A stretch of 64,000 nucleotides of DNA, taken from assembly GCA_021229015.1 (NCBI GenBank), contig CM037777.1, positions 22,008,110 to 22,072,109 of the forward strand, given 5' to 3'. Under the pieces are notes generated by a model. The model worked only from the letters and a program-made list of their open reading frames with translations. It was not told the origin of the DNA and did no database searches. Source of the stretch: Solen grandis. Lineage: Eukaryota > Mollusca > Bivalvia > Adapedonta > Solenidae. How positions within the stretch are numbered: the first letter of the stretch is position 1; each line of letters opens with the position of its first letter. The translations under genes and the position numbers were made by a program. Of the stretch, positions 34,040 through 47,100 are shown piece by piece.

Positions 34040-34624
34040 TTAATCCCCCGCCGCGAAGCGGTAGGGGGGTTATAGGAATGCCCTTCGTCCGTCCGTCCGT
34101 CCGTCCGTCCGTCAGTCCGTCCGTCCGTCAGTCCGTCAGTGTGTCCGAAACATTTTCGTGTCCGCTCCATATCTCATGAACGCTTGGACACATTTTCTTC
34201 AAACTCGGCTAAAGTGTTAACCTCATTGAGCTGATGTGCAGAAGGCATGTGGCGGTCACGCTGGCTCAAGGTCAAGGTCATACTTGAAGGTCCAATGTTA
34301 GTTTCGTGTCCGCTCCATATCTCATGAACGCTTGGACGCATTTTCTTCTAACTCGGCTAAAATGTTAACCTCATTAAGCTGATGTGCAGAAGGCATGAGG
34401 CGGTCACGCTGGCTCAAGGTCAAGGTCATACTTGAAGGTCAAATGTTATTTTCGTGTCAGCTCCATATCTCATGAACGCTTGGACACATTTTCTTCAAAC
34501 TCGGCTAAAATGTTAACCTCATTGAGCTGATGTGCAGAAGGCATGAGGCGGTCACGCTGGCTCAAGGTCAAGGTCATACTTGCAGGTCAAATGTTATTTT
34601 CGTGTCCGCTCCATATCTCATTCA
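34040..34624 (+). mobile_element. CCGCCGCGAAGCGG-family repeat, 3' truncated
   Basis: Starts TTTAATCCCCCGCCGCGAAG with an internal hairpin (CCGC..GCGG), followed by (CCGT)n at 34086-34135 and three to four ~143 bp units (CGTGTCCGCTCCATATCTCA, AGGTCAAGGTCATACTTGAA). It stops abruptly in the fourth unit at CATATCTCA. The layout (5' hairpin, CGTCC microsatellite, tandem units) parallels the AGCTCACC family but with a different sequence. Confidence 0.6.
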
Positions 34625-35136
34625 GGAGTGTTCCCCTTGCCTTACACAGACCACTTCTTGACCTGGATTGCACTTCCACAGTGATTTATTGTACTCGGTA
34701 AATAATAGTATGTCATGTTCACATCATACAAATTATGTCATGATATATAAAGTTTTTAATTGAGTTACACATGTATTTTGTGGTTACCTAACACATCCTA
34801 TACTTCATTGATGTTCACCTTTTGTACTGTTTCCCATGTAAAACTTGTCAGTAAACTTTTAATATATGTGCCTCCGAATTCTGAGATTCATACATAACTC
34901 CGGAAAGTTAAATTGTCTTAAACTGATCTTCTATGTCTGCTACAGCCATGCCAGGTTAAGGTGAACATAATCCTATGACCAAACAAATTCTAATATTTGG
35001 CCAGCGGCGGGTGATATAGCTGTCCTTTGGACTGCCTTGTCTATACTTATTTTAACGTTCCGGTATTTTTATCCATACGATGTTCACGTGTGACCCCGAC
35101 ACGTACAGTACAATGATTATTGACCCTGTCTTGCAG

Positions 35137-35365
35137 GTCCTACGATTGCCATTACCCACCATGGCTATATGACCCACTACTTCTACAACCATAAGCCCAT
35201 CTTTGTGAACGACTCCATGATCATCGAGCTGACCAACAGACCCCTTCCCGACATGCCCGACGACGATTACCTCACGTGCGACGTTGTCATAGAAACGGCG
35301 AAGTCAAGAAGGCTTCTCATTCATTTTCTGTCCCTGGAAATCTCCGATGCAGAAGAGATTGACAG
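35137..35365 (+). CDS. Gene C exon: CUB-like domain, first half
   Basis: Acceptor CTGTCTTGCAG, donor GACAG|GTAAAT. Contains THHGYMTHYFYNHKPIFVND and the CUB-like strand RRLLIHFLSLEI. Markedly G+C-richer than the flanks. Ends two bases into an Arg codon completed by the next exon. Confidence 0.75.
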
Positions 35366-36402
35366 GTAAATGGATAAATAAAATATATGTTAATCTTTGA
35401 TACATTCAAAAACAAGATGGTGCTAGATGCTGTCATTATTTAATATAGTTTATATCTTAGAAAAACAACAAAAAACAAAAAAAAACACGGTATTCTATAT
35501 ATGAGCATGTATTTCGATATATCCTTCTGTAATTTCAAGTTATTATCACACGAATGAAAAAAGAGGTTCTCTAACTTACGGTAATTTCTGAAATAGTTTA
35601 ACTTGAAATAGAAATAAAGTGTGTCACGAGAAAAAATCTAATAATAAGTAAATTTAACCATTAATTTCAATAACTTTGAAAAAATATTGCTTTTTAAAAG
35701 TTTAAAACATTCATTGTTTGAAGGACCGAATCTGCATGTGCTACGAGACCAAATCCCGCTGGCCCATCTTTCGTTTAGTTTTAAACATATTTTATTGTCA
35801 AAATATTTACAAAGTAAACAAAACGATAGCTATATACTGCAAATATACAAATGACAAAAGGGTCTGACCACAAGTTCTCACAACTCAGATAAAGGCCATC
35901 TTTCGTCTCTCCTTGGGTAAAGATCACTGGATTTGCGCAGACACCGTATTTTAGATTATTGTGCTTCTACTAGCATCATAATTAACGAAAAAAGATAGTA
36001 TTAAAAATAATCAGAATCTGTTTCACGTGTGACTTAAACCCCGCTGTTTCAAGAAAGAGGTTGTTGATATGCTAGAAAACTAATCAGTCCAACGTCGATT
36101 GCGATATATTATCGAATATCTGTCCAGGATAAACAGTGCCTTTAGGTAAAGTTACGTTTCCAGCGTGCATAATCAACATTTATCGCATATTTCTTTTTAT
36201 AGTTTACGCCACCGGTGTTATAATAGATTATAGATTGAAGTAATGATATCATTTGATGTAGGAAACAGGTATATGGTAATGTATATCGGAATATGTGGAT
36301 GATTTGCCTAAAGAAACAGACATACCGGAATGTATAATTAGAGACTTTAGACCTACTTTCACTTCAGTGTGTGTGTGTGTGTGTGTGCGGCGCGCGCGCG
36401 CG

Positions 36403-36437
<35 letters not shown>

Positions 36438-39400
36438 AATAAGCGATATCCTGATTAAAACAACAAGAAAATGTGTAAATTTAATCACATATTATGAAAG
36501 CCACCCCTCTCTCTCTCTCTCTCTCTCTCTCTGTTTAAAGGAAAAAAAATACATTTATGTTATATATTAAAATTTATGATTGGCAGTTTAAATGCGTAAT
36601 GGTGTATATTTTTATACTTGCATATACTTACTCCGGTTTCTTCTTGTAGAATACTGAAATTTCAAGTTAACGAACTCAGATCAGTCAATGATACACCTAG
36701 TCATAGATTGTACATGTGTGATCATAATTTCTATACACTTATTCACACACACGAATGATTAAGTGCCTTATTTTCAATTCAAATACGTTCTCTGTTAATT
36801 TAATCGCGAGACAATTTACAATTTTACTGAACGAATATGATAACTGTACAAAAAAAGTAACCCAGAAAGTTAAAATGAAATGAGTATTTATAGCTGGTCG
36901 TTTTTTTCCCCCTGGCAATGACTTAGTCCTCATTCAAACAAATCCCCACATTCCGGATTAAAGCTTTCATAATCAGACATGACATCGCCATGTGAATAAT
37001 GCACTTATCTTCTATAAACAGACGACAGTTTACTGACTGACACATTCAATTACAGTGTAATACAACATTAACAATAATTGTTTTATGGGAGATATAAGTA
37101 GAAACAAATACAATTAATTGTTTTACACATACCTGTACTGGGAACAAATAAATGATTAAAGTATAAAACAATGCTGTTTTTTTGTTGTTTGTTTTGTTTT
37201 GTTGTTTTTTTAATGAAATTTTTTAACACGCCATTTTGTTATTGTTTGCTTGGTATTGATTTTAGATAGATTTAAACACCTGTATCTGATATAGGTGACA
37301 GTGGAATTGACACATCTCAAATAAGGAGTTGCCATTGTATGTTTTATTCCGCGTTACCCTCTTCTGCGTTGATGCGTTCCATAATGTAAGGGATTCTCCA
37401 TTGTGCCCATGTTAAACGCTAGTTTGAGAGGTCTTCAAGTAATCACTGTAATAAAGAATTGAAATAATTGAACAGCCAACTGAGCCATTTCATTTAGATT
37501 TATTCAGGTAGTAGATATTTTCCAATGGGCTGCTAGTGACACCCCCTCCTCCTCCATTCCCCCTCTCTCTTTCTCTCTTGAATGTGTTTAACCAGGTCTA
37601 ATAATGATGTCATTGTGTTGTACATTTACGTGATTTTTTCCCATAAAAGACTCGATGTGCTTAGCGCTTTGATCATTTATTATTTCTGGCAAATTGAAAC
37701 ATGGAAAAATACAACTTTCAGCAGCTGACTGCAACGTGAATGTCATGAAGATATACGTACAGGTTAGGTATACCGCCAATACAGGTCCGACTATTACAAA
37801 AAGTTGATTTTTTATTCCAGACTTCGTATCTACGATTATAGCACGAATGAAAAGGAAGTTCAAGTCTCTCCGCCGGAAGGTCTGTATGGCCAGTTCGACT
37901 CCTACTATACGGGAATGTCGAGACGGCTGTCTGACTACATGTCGACAGGAAACAAGTTCAGGCTCGACTACCAAGGTCGACCGACGCTTGCCTATGACGG
38001 ATTCAAGATACTCGTTACTTCGTTTAAAGGTATTTCGTAATATAATCTTATTGACCTTGAGTTCTTGTAACTTAAATTCAAACACACAAAAAAGAGTCCT
38101 AGTCATTTTTAATCAGTATGCTAGTATTCCATACTGCTTTCCTTCACAGTGAGGCGGCTAAATCATGGAGACCAGAATTCAAGGCGGAACGACCTTTTTT
38201 CAGTAATGTGATAAAGTGAAAAGACCATCAAACATTTCTCATTCATTCACAACAAAAGTTTTCTCTCTGCTTGAAAATGATAAATTGATAATGATGAATT
38301 GAAAATGATAATTGCCAATTAATTGGAAATATATAAAAAAACAAAAAAACGCTAATATGACTATGCGTGTATATGTTAACAAAAGTCTTCCTGTAGAATC
38401 CCGAAATGACATGTATATACATGTAATTAATTAAAACAAAAAGGAAAAAAATAGCCTTGCATTACACCCGTTACGTTATAGTACCCTTAAATGTGCATTA
38501 TATCATTTACAAATCTCGCTTACATGTTATACTCGAATCGGACTGTCTTCATTACACGTTTTGATGTGGACATAGTCTTCCGACGGAATATAAGTTTTAA
38601 AACAATCTTTAGATACATTAAATATAGTAATGGCGTTTATCGACCTGCATTTATTGAAATATTAATTTTATACTAAAAGCGAGCCGTGTACGCGTGAACA
38701 ATCTTTGAATAAGTCCTACCATTCAAAGACCGAGTCATTCACTTCTTCACGATCAATGAAGTGGAACTCCATGATCCACTCTATACATACTTGTAATATC
38801 CGGTTTGAGCAGCAGAGCGGAAACACTGAAAACTCTCAGTCGAAAGACGCTGTTATGTACATATACACATATTTACTGGAGGAGCACTTCAAAATATGTT
38901 AAAAATCCTATGCAGTATATCTTCCATTTGCCACTGGAATTTTCTCTACCCAATCCCTCTCATATCATATTTAGTTAAGATTTTATTTTGCATTTTTCAT
39001 CAGGTACTGTTGCACCTTTCTACCCTGGTCTTTCCTATGATCGACCCATTTATGTACCGATAGCGAGCGTGGCATGATACCTCGATACCACACCACAGTT
39101 CATTTTATTCTAACACCATCATACCAGTCCTGAAACTATACCTCAAAGCTCGAGATTCTATTTAATCTTTAATTCAAGTCTTGCAGTTGCAATAAAACGA
39201 AATAAATACAATTACCAATGTTAACTTTAACACTTGCCGTGAAATCCTATAAAATAATGCTGGTTTTGAGATTGGATTCGCCAATGTTTGGTTTGAACTG
39301 TTTAATAACAGGAAATACATACGGGCGTTTGGACTCAATACCTTGCATTGTTGAGAACACTACTAGAGTGCTTCTATTGTCAGTCGCACTACAGCGTGAG

Positions 39401-42122
39401 AACAGGGTAGTATATTAATTAGAACTCCTGCAGTGACTTAGATTGATTACTTCACGGTGGGTCAAGTAATTGTAATGTTGAGTCATGTGATGATTTGATG
39501 GTGGTCACGCACATGTGTAACAAAACTGTTCGGTTTTTTTTTGTGGTAATTGTTAATTCGTATGAATAACCAAGTGTGTCGTGTAGAAGTTTGAAAATTA
39601 AGAATATTGATACAAAAATATTGAAATGAAAGATAATGATACAGAAGATACTGATACATGAGATATTGATACAGCCAGTGAAAGAACAGTTCAACTGAGA
39701 CTTGTTGGAAATCTGTGATACTCGACTAATAAGGATTATCGATTGCGATTTTCATAAAATGTTAACTTGTGTAGTAAAAGTAAATATATAAGAAAAGCAT
39801 GTTAAACAGAGTCAAAAATCTTTGTCAAGACAAGTATTATTCGCTAACATGTCCTTTGAAACTAGATTCTTAAACAAATCGGAACACTTTCTTTTCCGAG
39901 AAACATATCTTGTGACATCGCGGTGTTTTCTGCATCCGACACATACTCATACACTGTTAAACAGACAAGATAGTGATAAAATATAACAACATCACTCAGT
40001 CAGTGTGAAGTGTACAAGAAAAATACAATACATACAGCATGACACATCATGGAATTTGTTTGTTGGGTTTAACGTCCCACCGACTCACATCATGGAGTAT
40101 GGACATATTAAATACAAATAACGAGTATATATAAATTGATTGATTTGTCAGTAAAATACTTCGGTAAAACAAGAGGTGAATAAAATGGACTGATACGAAT
40201 GTGTCATGCAGACATTTTACATGTTTTACTGTTAATCGGTTGAAATAATCAAGATTACAAAATGTATTAACAAATATATATAAATTTAAAAAGTTGGAAT
40301 TATTTCTGTACATGTAGTGTTACTTATGATATGGATTGTGTATTCCAATTCTTCACAGACATAGCACTCAGCAGCCCAAACTTGATATGAAAAAGAACAA
40401 CAGCCATCCCTGTTTTTATTAAGACAATAAAAGCATATGATAAAACACCGGAGAAGTCAAAAGCTTTGCACTGCTAACTCGTTTCCGACTGTAATAAAGT
40501 AATATACGATTATACTTTCTTTTTAGATGCACGTGGAAGCTGCAGTCGAGGGTTTATCAAGTGTGCGAGGAAGGGTATCTGTATCCCGATGAGCACGTGG
40601 TGCGATGACAACCGTAACTGTGGCAACAATGACAACAGCGACGAGGCACGCTGCAACCATGGTCTCGGAGACGAGTGGCAACCAATAGGTCAAATCTTTA
40701 AATGTTTACATATTTCTTTTTCAGCAATCAGTTGATATTTTCTTCATATGTTACATCTGAAGAACTTAAACTTTCAACTGAAATAAAATAATGTACTACG
40801 TATGTAACTTACCAAATATCCAACGGTCCTATTTTCATAGAATATATGGTCATAGGTTATGAAAATACTAGGCTGCCTTATTTTGACGAATTTAATTCTA
40901 CGTATATTTTGCGGTTCCTTACATTTCAATTTGAAATTCTATTCTATGGACGGTTTAGTTTTTTGTATATATTGGCAAGTTGTTTCTAGCCCATGATGGT
41001 CGGTAAAGGAGATATAAATTACAAACTGAATGTCTCGCACCACAACTGTTACACTAGCTGATTTGTGAGTAACCTTAATCTGATTTACTCCTTTCCACAG
41101 ACGGCCAGGTGACAGCTATTGTAGCTGCGATAACCTCCTTCACTGTGTTCGTCATTTCCGTTGGAGTTATCGCCCTTGTCATCGTAAGGCTGAATAAACG
41201 GTGAGACCTCATACTGATTTCAAACTTGAGTTCTTACTCTCTCGAGGAAAGATAGAAACATTGTTGAAAGTTACAATAGTCAATATGTACCTATGCAATA
41301 TCAATTGCATGTAGGCCTAATTAAAGAGACTGACAATTCTTTTTCACCATGGATCTTCTAATTTTTCTTTCATTGTTAAAAATATGCCTCAATATGACGT
41401 CACAGATTTATTTGTTCATGACTGTTAATTATTTCAGGGACATAATACAGCATAACATCACTGTTGAGTTTAAAAAGAGAAGAGCAACAAAACAGACATC
41501 GACTAACAACGATACACATCGGTTGTATGCTCCGCCATCATACGAAGTTGTGATCGGCATGGACGAGGACCCGCCACCGTACCATTCTGTGTACGAGACG
41601 GAAAGTGACGAAGAGGACGGAGTTTTCCGAGAAAGAATCGTCGAACATCCGGAAGAACACGAAGTAAGAGTCATTTCCGATTTTGTAAGTATTCCAAAAG
41701 TTCAAAATACTGGCCAATGTACGACTGTAAAAATGACATCAGCATTAGTGACGTGTGATATTGAAGGAAATAACCGACGTGTTACGAGCATAGACGGGGC
41801 TTGTGCGGCAGAGGGATACATGAAGCAAACTAACTATAAGTTGTGTTCAACGGCGTCCTCTAGTTTAGACCCAGTTAACAAGAATATAAAAATAGTCCAT
41901 AACGATTTTCATTCTGAAATTGAAGTAATTTCATCTGACGACAGCGATTCCGTAAAAGATGAAAATAAAAACAGGCCAAAGTTTAGTGACAGCAATGATA
42001 TTAGTAATGTCCCTAACGGGCATCCGCCAACTGCCAAAACAAACGGGCATGCTACCAAAGTAGCGTATAAAGGAAATGGTACACTTAGCGAGGATACAGT
42101 GGAATTTATGGATGGTGAATGA
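35137..42122 (+). CDS. Gene C: CUB-LDLa single-pass membrane protein with PPxY motifs (3' five exons)
   Basis: Join of 35137-35365, 37821-38029, 40527-40688, 41101-41200 and 41438-42122; all junctions are GT-AG and all phases agree. Order of parts: a CUB-like domain spanning exons 1-2 (LTCDVVIETAKSRRLLIHFL to YDGFKILVTSF); one LDL-receptor class A repeat in exon 3 with six cysteines and the CDDNRNCGNNDNSDE calcium-site pattern; a membrane helix in exon 4 (TAIVAAITSFTVFVISVGVI) with basic stop-transfer; and a ~230-residue acidic cytoplasmic tail with APPSYEV and DPPPYHS. The architecture recalls NETO and LRP12/LRP10-type receptors; the tail motifs are typical ligands of WW-domain (Nedd4-type) ubiquitin ligases. 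The signal peptide and N-terminal exons are not seen. Confidence 0.75.
36367..36432 (+). repeat. (TG)n/(CG)n compound microsatellite
   Basis: (TG)n interrupted by a GCGCGCGCGCGCGAGCG block, in intron 1 of the visible part of gene C. The alternating purine-pyrimidine run has Z-DNA-forming character. A (CT)n run follows at 36509-36532. Confidence 0.9.
37821..38029 (+). CDS. Gene C exon: CUB-like domain, second half
   Basis: Acceptor TTTTTATTCCAG, donor AAAG|GTATTT. Contains LRIYDYSTNEKEVQVSPPEG and the CUB-like closing strand NKFRLDYQGR...AYDGFKILV. The second CUB disulphide pair is not evident, so the domain is divergent. Confidence 0.75.
40527..40688 (+). CDS. Gene C exon: LDL-receptor class A repeat
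   Basis: Acceptor TTTCTTTTTAG, donor ATAG|GTCAAA. One LDLa module: CSRGFIKCARKGICIPMS then TWCDDNRNCGNNDNSDEARC, with six cysteines and the acidic D-x-x-D-x-S-D-E calcium-binding cluster. Confidence 0.85.
41101..41200 (+). CDS. Gene C exon: transmembrane helix
   Basis: Acceptor CCTTTCCACAG, donor AACG|GTGAGA. Encodes about 25 hydrophobic residues (VTAIVAAITSFTVFVISVGV and onward) followed by RLNKR. The short exon carries only the membrane span. Confidence 0.8.
41438..42122 (+). CDS. Gene C terminal exon: cytoplasmic tail with PPSY/PPPY
   Basis: Acceptor TTAATTATTTCAG; stop TGA at 42120-42122. Basic juxtamembrane segment (FKKRRATKQ), then APPSYEVVIG and DPPPYHSVYE about 18 residues apart, then an acidic, serine-rich region (SDEEDG, ISSDDSDSVKDE). 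Low-complexity end without further domains. Confidence 0.8.
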
Positions 42123-42869
42123 TCTTTTTATTCATAGATAGTAAAATGTTATTCCATCGCTGTGTATTTTCTCAGACTGGCCGTCATGTTTCTGATTTTT
42201 CTATTGTATCACAAAAGTGATTATGTATTAAATTCATATCTTAGCTTATCGAAGATGAGCGTGAGATGAGTACTCTTTTGAGATTAATATTGTGTTCGGA
42301 GAACCCATTTTTATTTAATGGTGCTAAAGTCTGATAAGTCTCGTTTAGTTAAATGCCTGAATTCTAACATTGATTTAGATATTCAACTATTTATGAACTT
42401 TATTTCCTACTTTAGCCTAACCATTTCTGACGAGTTTGAAAAGAAAATGCCGAGGACTCAATGAATCAGATATTTGGTTCTTTAAACATTGTCAAAAGCA
42501 AATACCATCATGCTGTATGATGTTAAGGATTAGTCATATGTTTTCCACTGTAGATATTTATTGAAAGGTCAACTAAAGCCTGTACTTATGGCATGACGTA
42601 GAATTCAGCTGAGGAAGGCGCTTTATAACATCAATGAAAAGTACTCAATTTGTATATTTTAATACAAACGGTTGGTATATGTGATGAGAACCCCAAGCAG
42701 TCTCTTCAATTATAATTATTGCATCCCATACCTCTTTAAATAAGTTTGTCTTTATACAAGTATATCCCGGTGTGAATGTTTTCTAGTGTTACCTGTGTTC
42801 CAACATTATCAGTTACTGTGTTGACGCTTATGCTACATTATTATGTCTCTTGTCAAATGTTATGGTGCT

Positions 42870-42875
42870 ATTAAA
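42870..42875 (+). terminator. Possible polyadenylation signal of gene C
   Basis: ATTAAA about 750 nt after the stop of gene C. No AATAAA is nearer, so the 3' UTR end is a guess. Confidence 0.3.
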
Positions 42876-42904
42876 CATGTGTAACAGTCGACAGATTTGT
42901 GTTT

Positions 42905-43110
42905 TTATTATGTTTGTTTGTTGGGTTTTACGTCCCTACGACAGTATTTCAGTCATTTGGAGACGATGTCTACTTGAGACAGATATAGAGCTGCCACACT
43001 GCAGTATCATGCCGTAGACATGTGGCATGATACCACACCCAGTCACATTATCTTGAACACCGGGCCAACCAGTCCTGCAACTACCCTTATATGCTGAGCG
43101 CCAAGGTGTC
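42905..43110 (-). repeat. Dispersed repeat related to 50095-50345
   Basis: Contains TGTTGGGTTTTACGTCCC, TGGCATGATACCACAC and CCAACCAGTCCTGCAAC. The last parts match, in inverted orientation, the 3' part of the repeat at 50230-50345. Fragments also occur near 39060-39150 and 40055-40100. It lies between the convergent 3' ends of genes C and D. Confidence 0.5.
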
Positions 43111-43544
43111 TTTATAAACCTTAAATCTAATATTAAAAACTTGCAAATGAAAGGAGACCACACACATTTGCGCATATACATACATGCATTGCTCGCAATG
43201 ACACTAGTAATGTCTGCCATAAATTGTTTTAAGACATTTCTCATGAACTAACCTGAACTACCGCGTTAGAGATCAAGGACAGAACACTCTTCAGTTAAGT
43301 ATGGTGTATAAGTTTGGCCCTATGTGTCATATGCCTGCTGGTTATTGACAATGGCGTGCTTATTAATAAGATATATATCAATACTACCATTAGATTACTC
43401 ATTTTTAGCTTAACTTAATCTATATTATAGGTTCTAGTTTGATAAGATGGCTGTGGGACGTCAACACTTAGTTTGGTCACTCCATCATGGACTGGTCAAG
43501 ATAATGCTTAAAGACTAAGAAACCAGGCAATGTTGTTTTTTCTC
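43111..43544. other. Intergenic space between convergent genes C and D
   Basis: A+T-rich, no exon, RNA gene or complete element recognised. Confidence 0.45.
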
Positions 43545-43550
43545 TTTATT
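43545..43550 (-). terminator. Polyadenylation signal of gene D
   Basis: AATAAA on the minus strand about 195 nt beyond the stop codon of gene D. Confidence 0.55.
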
Positions 43551-43744
43551 ATGATAATTCACACTCATTGACTAAAGATCAACAAACACAAGTGCGCAAT
43601 CACGCACAATCACTGCAAACAATAGAGGTTATTTTGAATGCTTGACGCACGCGGCTACATAGCCAATCAGTAATCGTTTCTCTACAGTTTTAAGCCAGTA
43701 AATATAACAAAAATCATCTTGACATTTAAGCTAACAATGCCCTG

Positions 43745-43843
43745 TTAGTACCCTTTACTGAAGTCAACCATGTTCTGCAGGTCTTTCCCGGCACAATAGA
43801 GGTGATAGTTGGTGACAAACTGGTCCGCGTATAGCTCCACATT
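43745..43843 (-). CDS. Gene D exon 10 (terminal)
   Basis: Acceptor CTTTATTCTCAG; encodes NVELYADQFVTNYHLYCAGK and ends VDFSKGY-TAA at 43745-43747. Matches the C-terminal helix of GhrA-type enzymes. Confidence 0.85.
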   Translation of the reverse strand, partial: NVELYADQFVTNYHLYCAGKDLQNMVDFSKGY

Positions 43844-44139
43844 CTGAGAATAAAGAGAAATAACTCGGATTAAAATACATGCCAGTAAGTTCCGAGCATA
43901 GGGTTCTTTATTTATTTACAGAGCACACATATTTGACGAAGCCATCCTACCAAATGGTCTCTTAACAAATACATGTGAACAAAATGACTTCCAACATCAT
44001 ACGATGATAAAATGATTAAACATAATTATAGATACGAATGTAATTAGATATATACATTTGTGTGAATAATAGCATAATGGTACTATCACATAATCATAGT
44101 TTTTCCGATATTTTTATGCTAATGAAAAAAAAAGTATGA

Positions 44140-44181
<42 letters not shown>

Positions 44182-47100
44182 CAAACATAGTGACCTCTTC
44201 GGAGCGGTTGTGTCCGGCTAAATGAGGTGTAATGATGACGTTCGGGAGGCTCCAGAGGGGGCTGCATTCTGGGAGAGGTTCTACTGGGGCAACGTCAAGG
44301 ACAGCGCCACCTATCCAAGCCTCACTGTACGTATATACCATATAAATATAGGCAAATTGTACCAGTAAACTGGTTAAAAATAAAATATGTCTGCTTAATT
44401 TTGTCCATTTTTCCGCATGATATACGAACTAACTTTGAGTTGAAAAATTAAAGGGACTAAAAAGACAGAAGTTTCATAATGAAAAAAGAATGTTTCCATA
44501 TTTTTAATTTTTTATTCCTTTTTTCCTGCTTTCTCATTTTTTGCGCAATAATAACGTTAGTTACTTCACTGCTCTGGCAATCGTTTCCTCGTCAAGCAGA
44601 TCACCCCGCCCTACATTGATGAATATAGGTTTCTAAAATAAATACAAATCACTGGAGATGTAGATTTGTAGACAAATTAGGAAACATTAATAAACTTTGC
44701 AGATTATCACAATCTCATTAAAATCAGCTCCTCGTATTCAGATTGCGCGGCTTTTCAAAAAAACTTGAATTTGAAAATCGGAATATCTTGGTGATAAAGC
44801 AAAATTAAAATTTTCGTTCGCTGTCATTAACTTGCGGCTATTCACGAAATTATACCCAAGTATTATGAAACCGGCGATTTAATTGGCTTATCAAAGGTCA
44901 ATTTAAGTTGACCTTAAATGCAATGTCATCAGATCTAACCTTAGGATATGGTTTTAAGGAGATTGTGATTAAAACAATGTTAAAGAATAAAAGCTGTATT
45001 CCACGGGTTGTTAAACTGTAAAAAAAATAAATAATTACTACATCTGTCTATAAGCATCGTCGGAAATAACGGTATTTTTTCCGTTATTTCTAAAGCATAT
45101 TACGATAAAAAAGCATAGCGTATTTAGCGAACGTGGGTTCCGACGATGTTCCATAAGTAGTTACAAACAAATTCCTGGATAAATTTATGTTAGGGAAAAA
45201 ATGAAGAAATGAAACGGTATATTTCATCTTAGTGCTGTACTTGGTATTTAGTTCCCAAACGCATTGGAAGAGTTTAATGATAACAAATGACATCAGTAAC
45301 CTTGACTTTGCATGCTTCCAGTACTTGACCCGAAAGTAAATTCTTAGTCTCCAGTGTACTCGGTAAAGTACTGCAGATGTAATCACACAAGGGGAGCACT
45401 TCCGGTAATGACGTCACTTGTCTAAACAGATACAGTATACACGTGAAGAGAAGAAATAATGTAAACCACAATATCAGATTTACTTCCTGACACTTCATAT
45501 ATGCATGAGACTAAGAGAAAATATTAAAATTAATAGTATGCGTTTGCTATTTGCAATGAAATAGTTAGATGTTTATAAGTTTTAGTTTATTTTATTTCAC
45601 AGATTAAAATAAACGAGGTCTAAAAGCACGTTCTCAGGCTTCCCTTAATATCATTAGCAAACATCTTGTTGCAAAACAAAGGTATATCTATACACATATA
45701 CATTCAATGATTGATTAACAAGGCCTATATAATAACATAGAGTCTAATGTCTCGAATATCTGAATGAAAGGAAAAGAACATCAGTGAACAAAAGTGAACA
45801 CCAGAAAGACGGGGCATAACTCACGTGTAGTGGTCGAAATGTTCAGGAACACTGCCCGGGTCTCGGGCCGACCTGCCAACACCACGCACTGTCATCCCAA
45901 ACTGTTTACACACGCGGGCAACTAGGGTATATAGTTACTTCATATTAATTGACGACATACTTCAACATATAGATAGTTGAAATCATATAAGCAGAATTAT
46001 AGCTCATGCCTTAATCTTACTTTCAACTTTTTATATAAATATTTTTTTACAAAAAAAAAATCACCTCAAACACAAAGCAAATGGGTTGGGCTACATGTCC
46101 TAAACTTATTTACAGCCCTCCCGTTCAAATATAAAATTCGACTATACAGTCAAATCTGTTCTATGCGGTCAGTCAAGGGAACAAGAGTATGTGACCGCAT
46201 AATAGAGATGGTCGCTAAATGAAGGTTGAGCATATAACAAAATGTTAGTTTGGTAATATTATAACTGACCGCTAAATACAAGTTGGTCGATTAATACAGG
46301 TGACCGCTAAAACAGGTTCAACTGTACATTTATTTCTATATAAAAACAGATTAGAAAGATCATGGTACAATCTGAGATGTTATCATTTGATTATTAATGT
46401 TAACCACGCGCTGTATGAAATAGATAATAGATAAAGGTCGTCTGTGAACATTGAAATATACGTAGACATTAGAAGGGATGAAAAGGTGTCGGGTCACTAC
46501 CGTTAAATGATGAGATTATTTCGTCATTGTCACATTAGACGTCATTCGATGTAGATCTAAAAGTATAGACTATAAACCCTCATATATAAATAGCATAATA
46601 CGCTATCAAACCCAAAGGTATCTGATATTCATGTTATGTGTAATAGTAGCAATGGTCCCTCCCTTCAAAGAAAAGTAAGATATGATGAAAGAATCAGCAT
46701 ATTCAATGGACGGCCCCCTTCCCAAACCATCGAAAGGTGGGCCAGCAAATACGGCAAATCTCTAGGTGAACGATGTAACAATTTACAATGTACTTCACAG
46801 GCTTAAAGAATATTTCTTATTTCATTGTATATACAATATGTAGCAGGTACGCGAGTGAATCCACACAAGGTTCGGATACTTTTAATTTCAGTTTTAATTT
46901 AGAACAGTATTGGAGAAGATAATCAATTACAATGTAATTTACATTTTAATTAAGTTAATCATACAGTATTGTAATGTTACATTAATCACACGTTCAGAGC
47001 GTGCATACAATAAAGATTCAAGATTCAAATATTTTATTTAGTAACGTAAACATATACATGTTTTTTGTTACATGATCCAATGATTTTAATAACAAAACAA

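Noticed and set aside
36249..36570. Open frames with poly-Thr-His or Val-Cys runs
   Set aside because: They come from the (TG)n and (CT)n microsatellites.
37588..38152. Long open frames on both strands around the second exon of gene C
   Set aside because: They are shadows of exon 37821-38029, which has the correct phase and CUB similarity.
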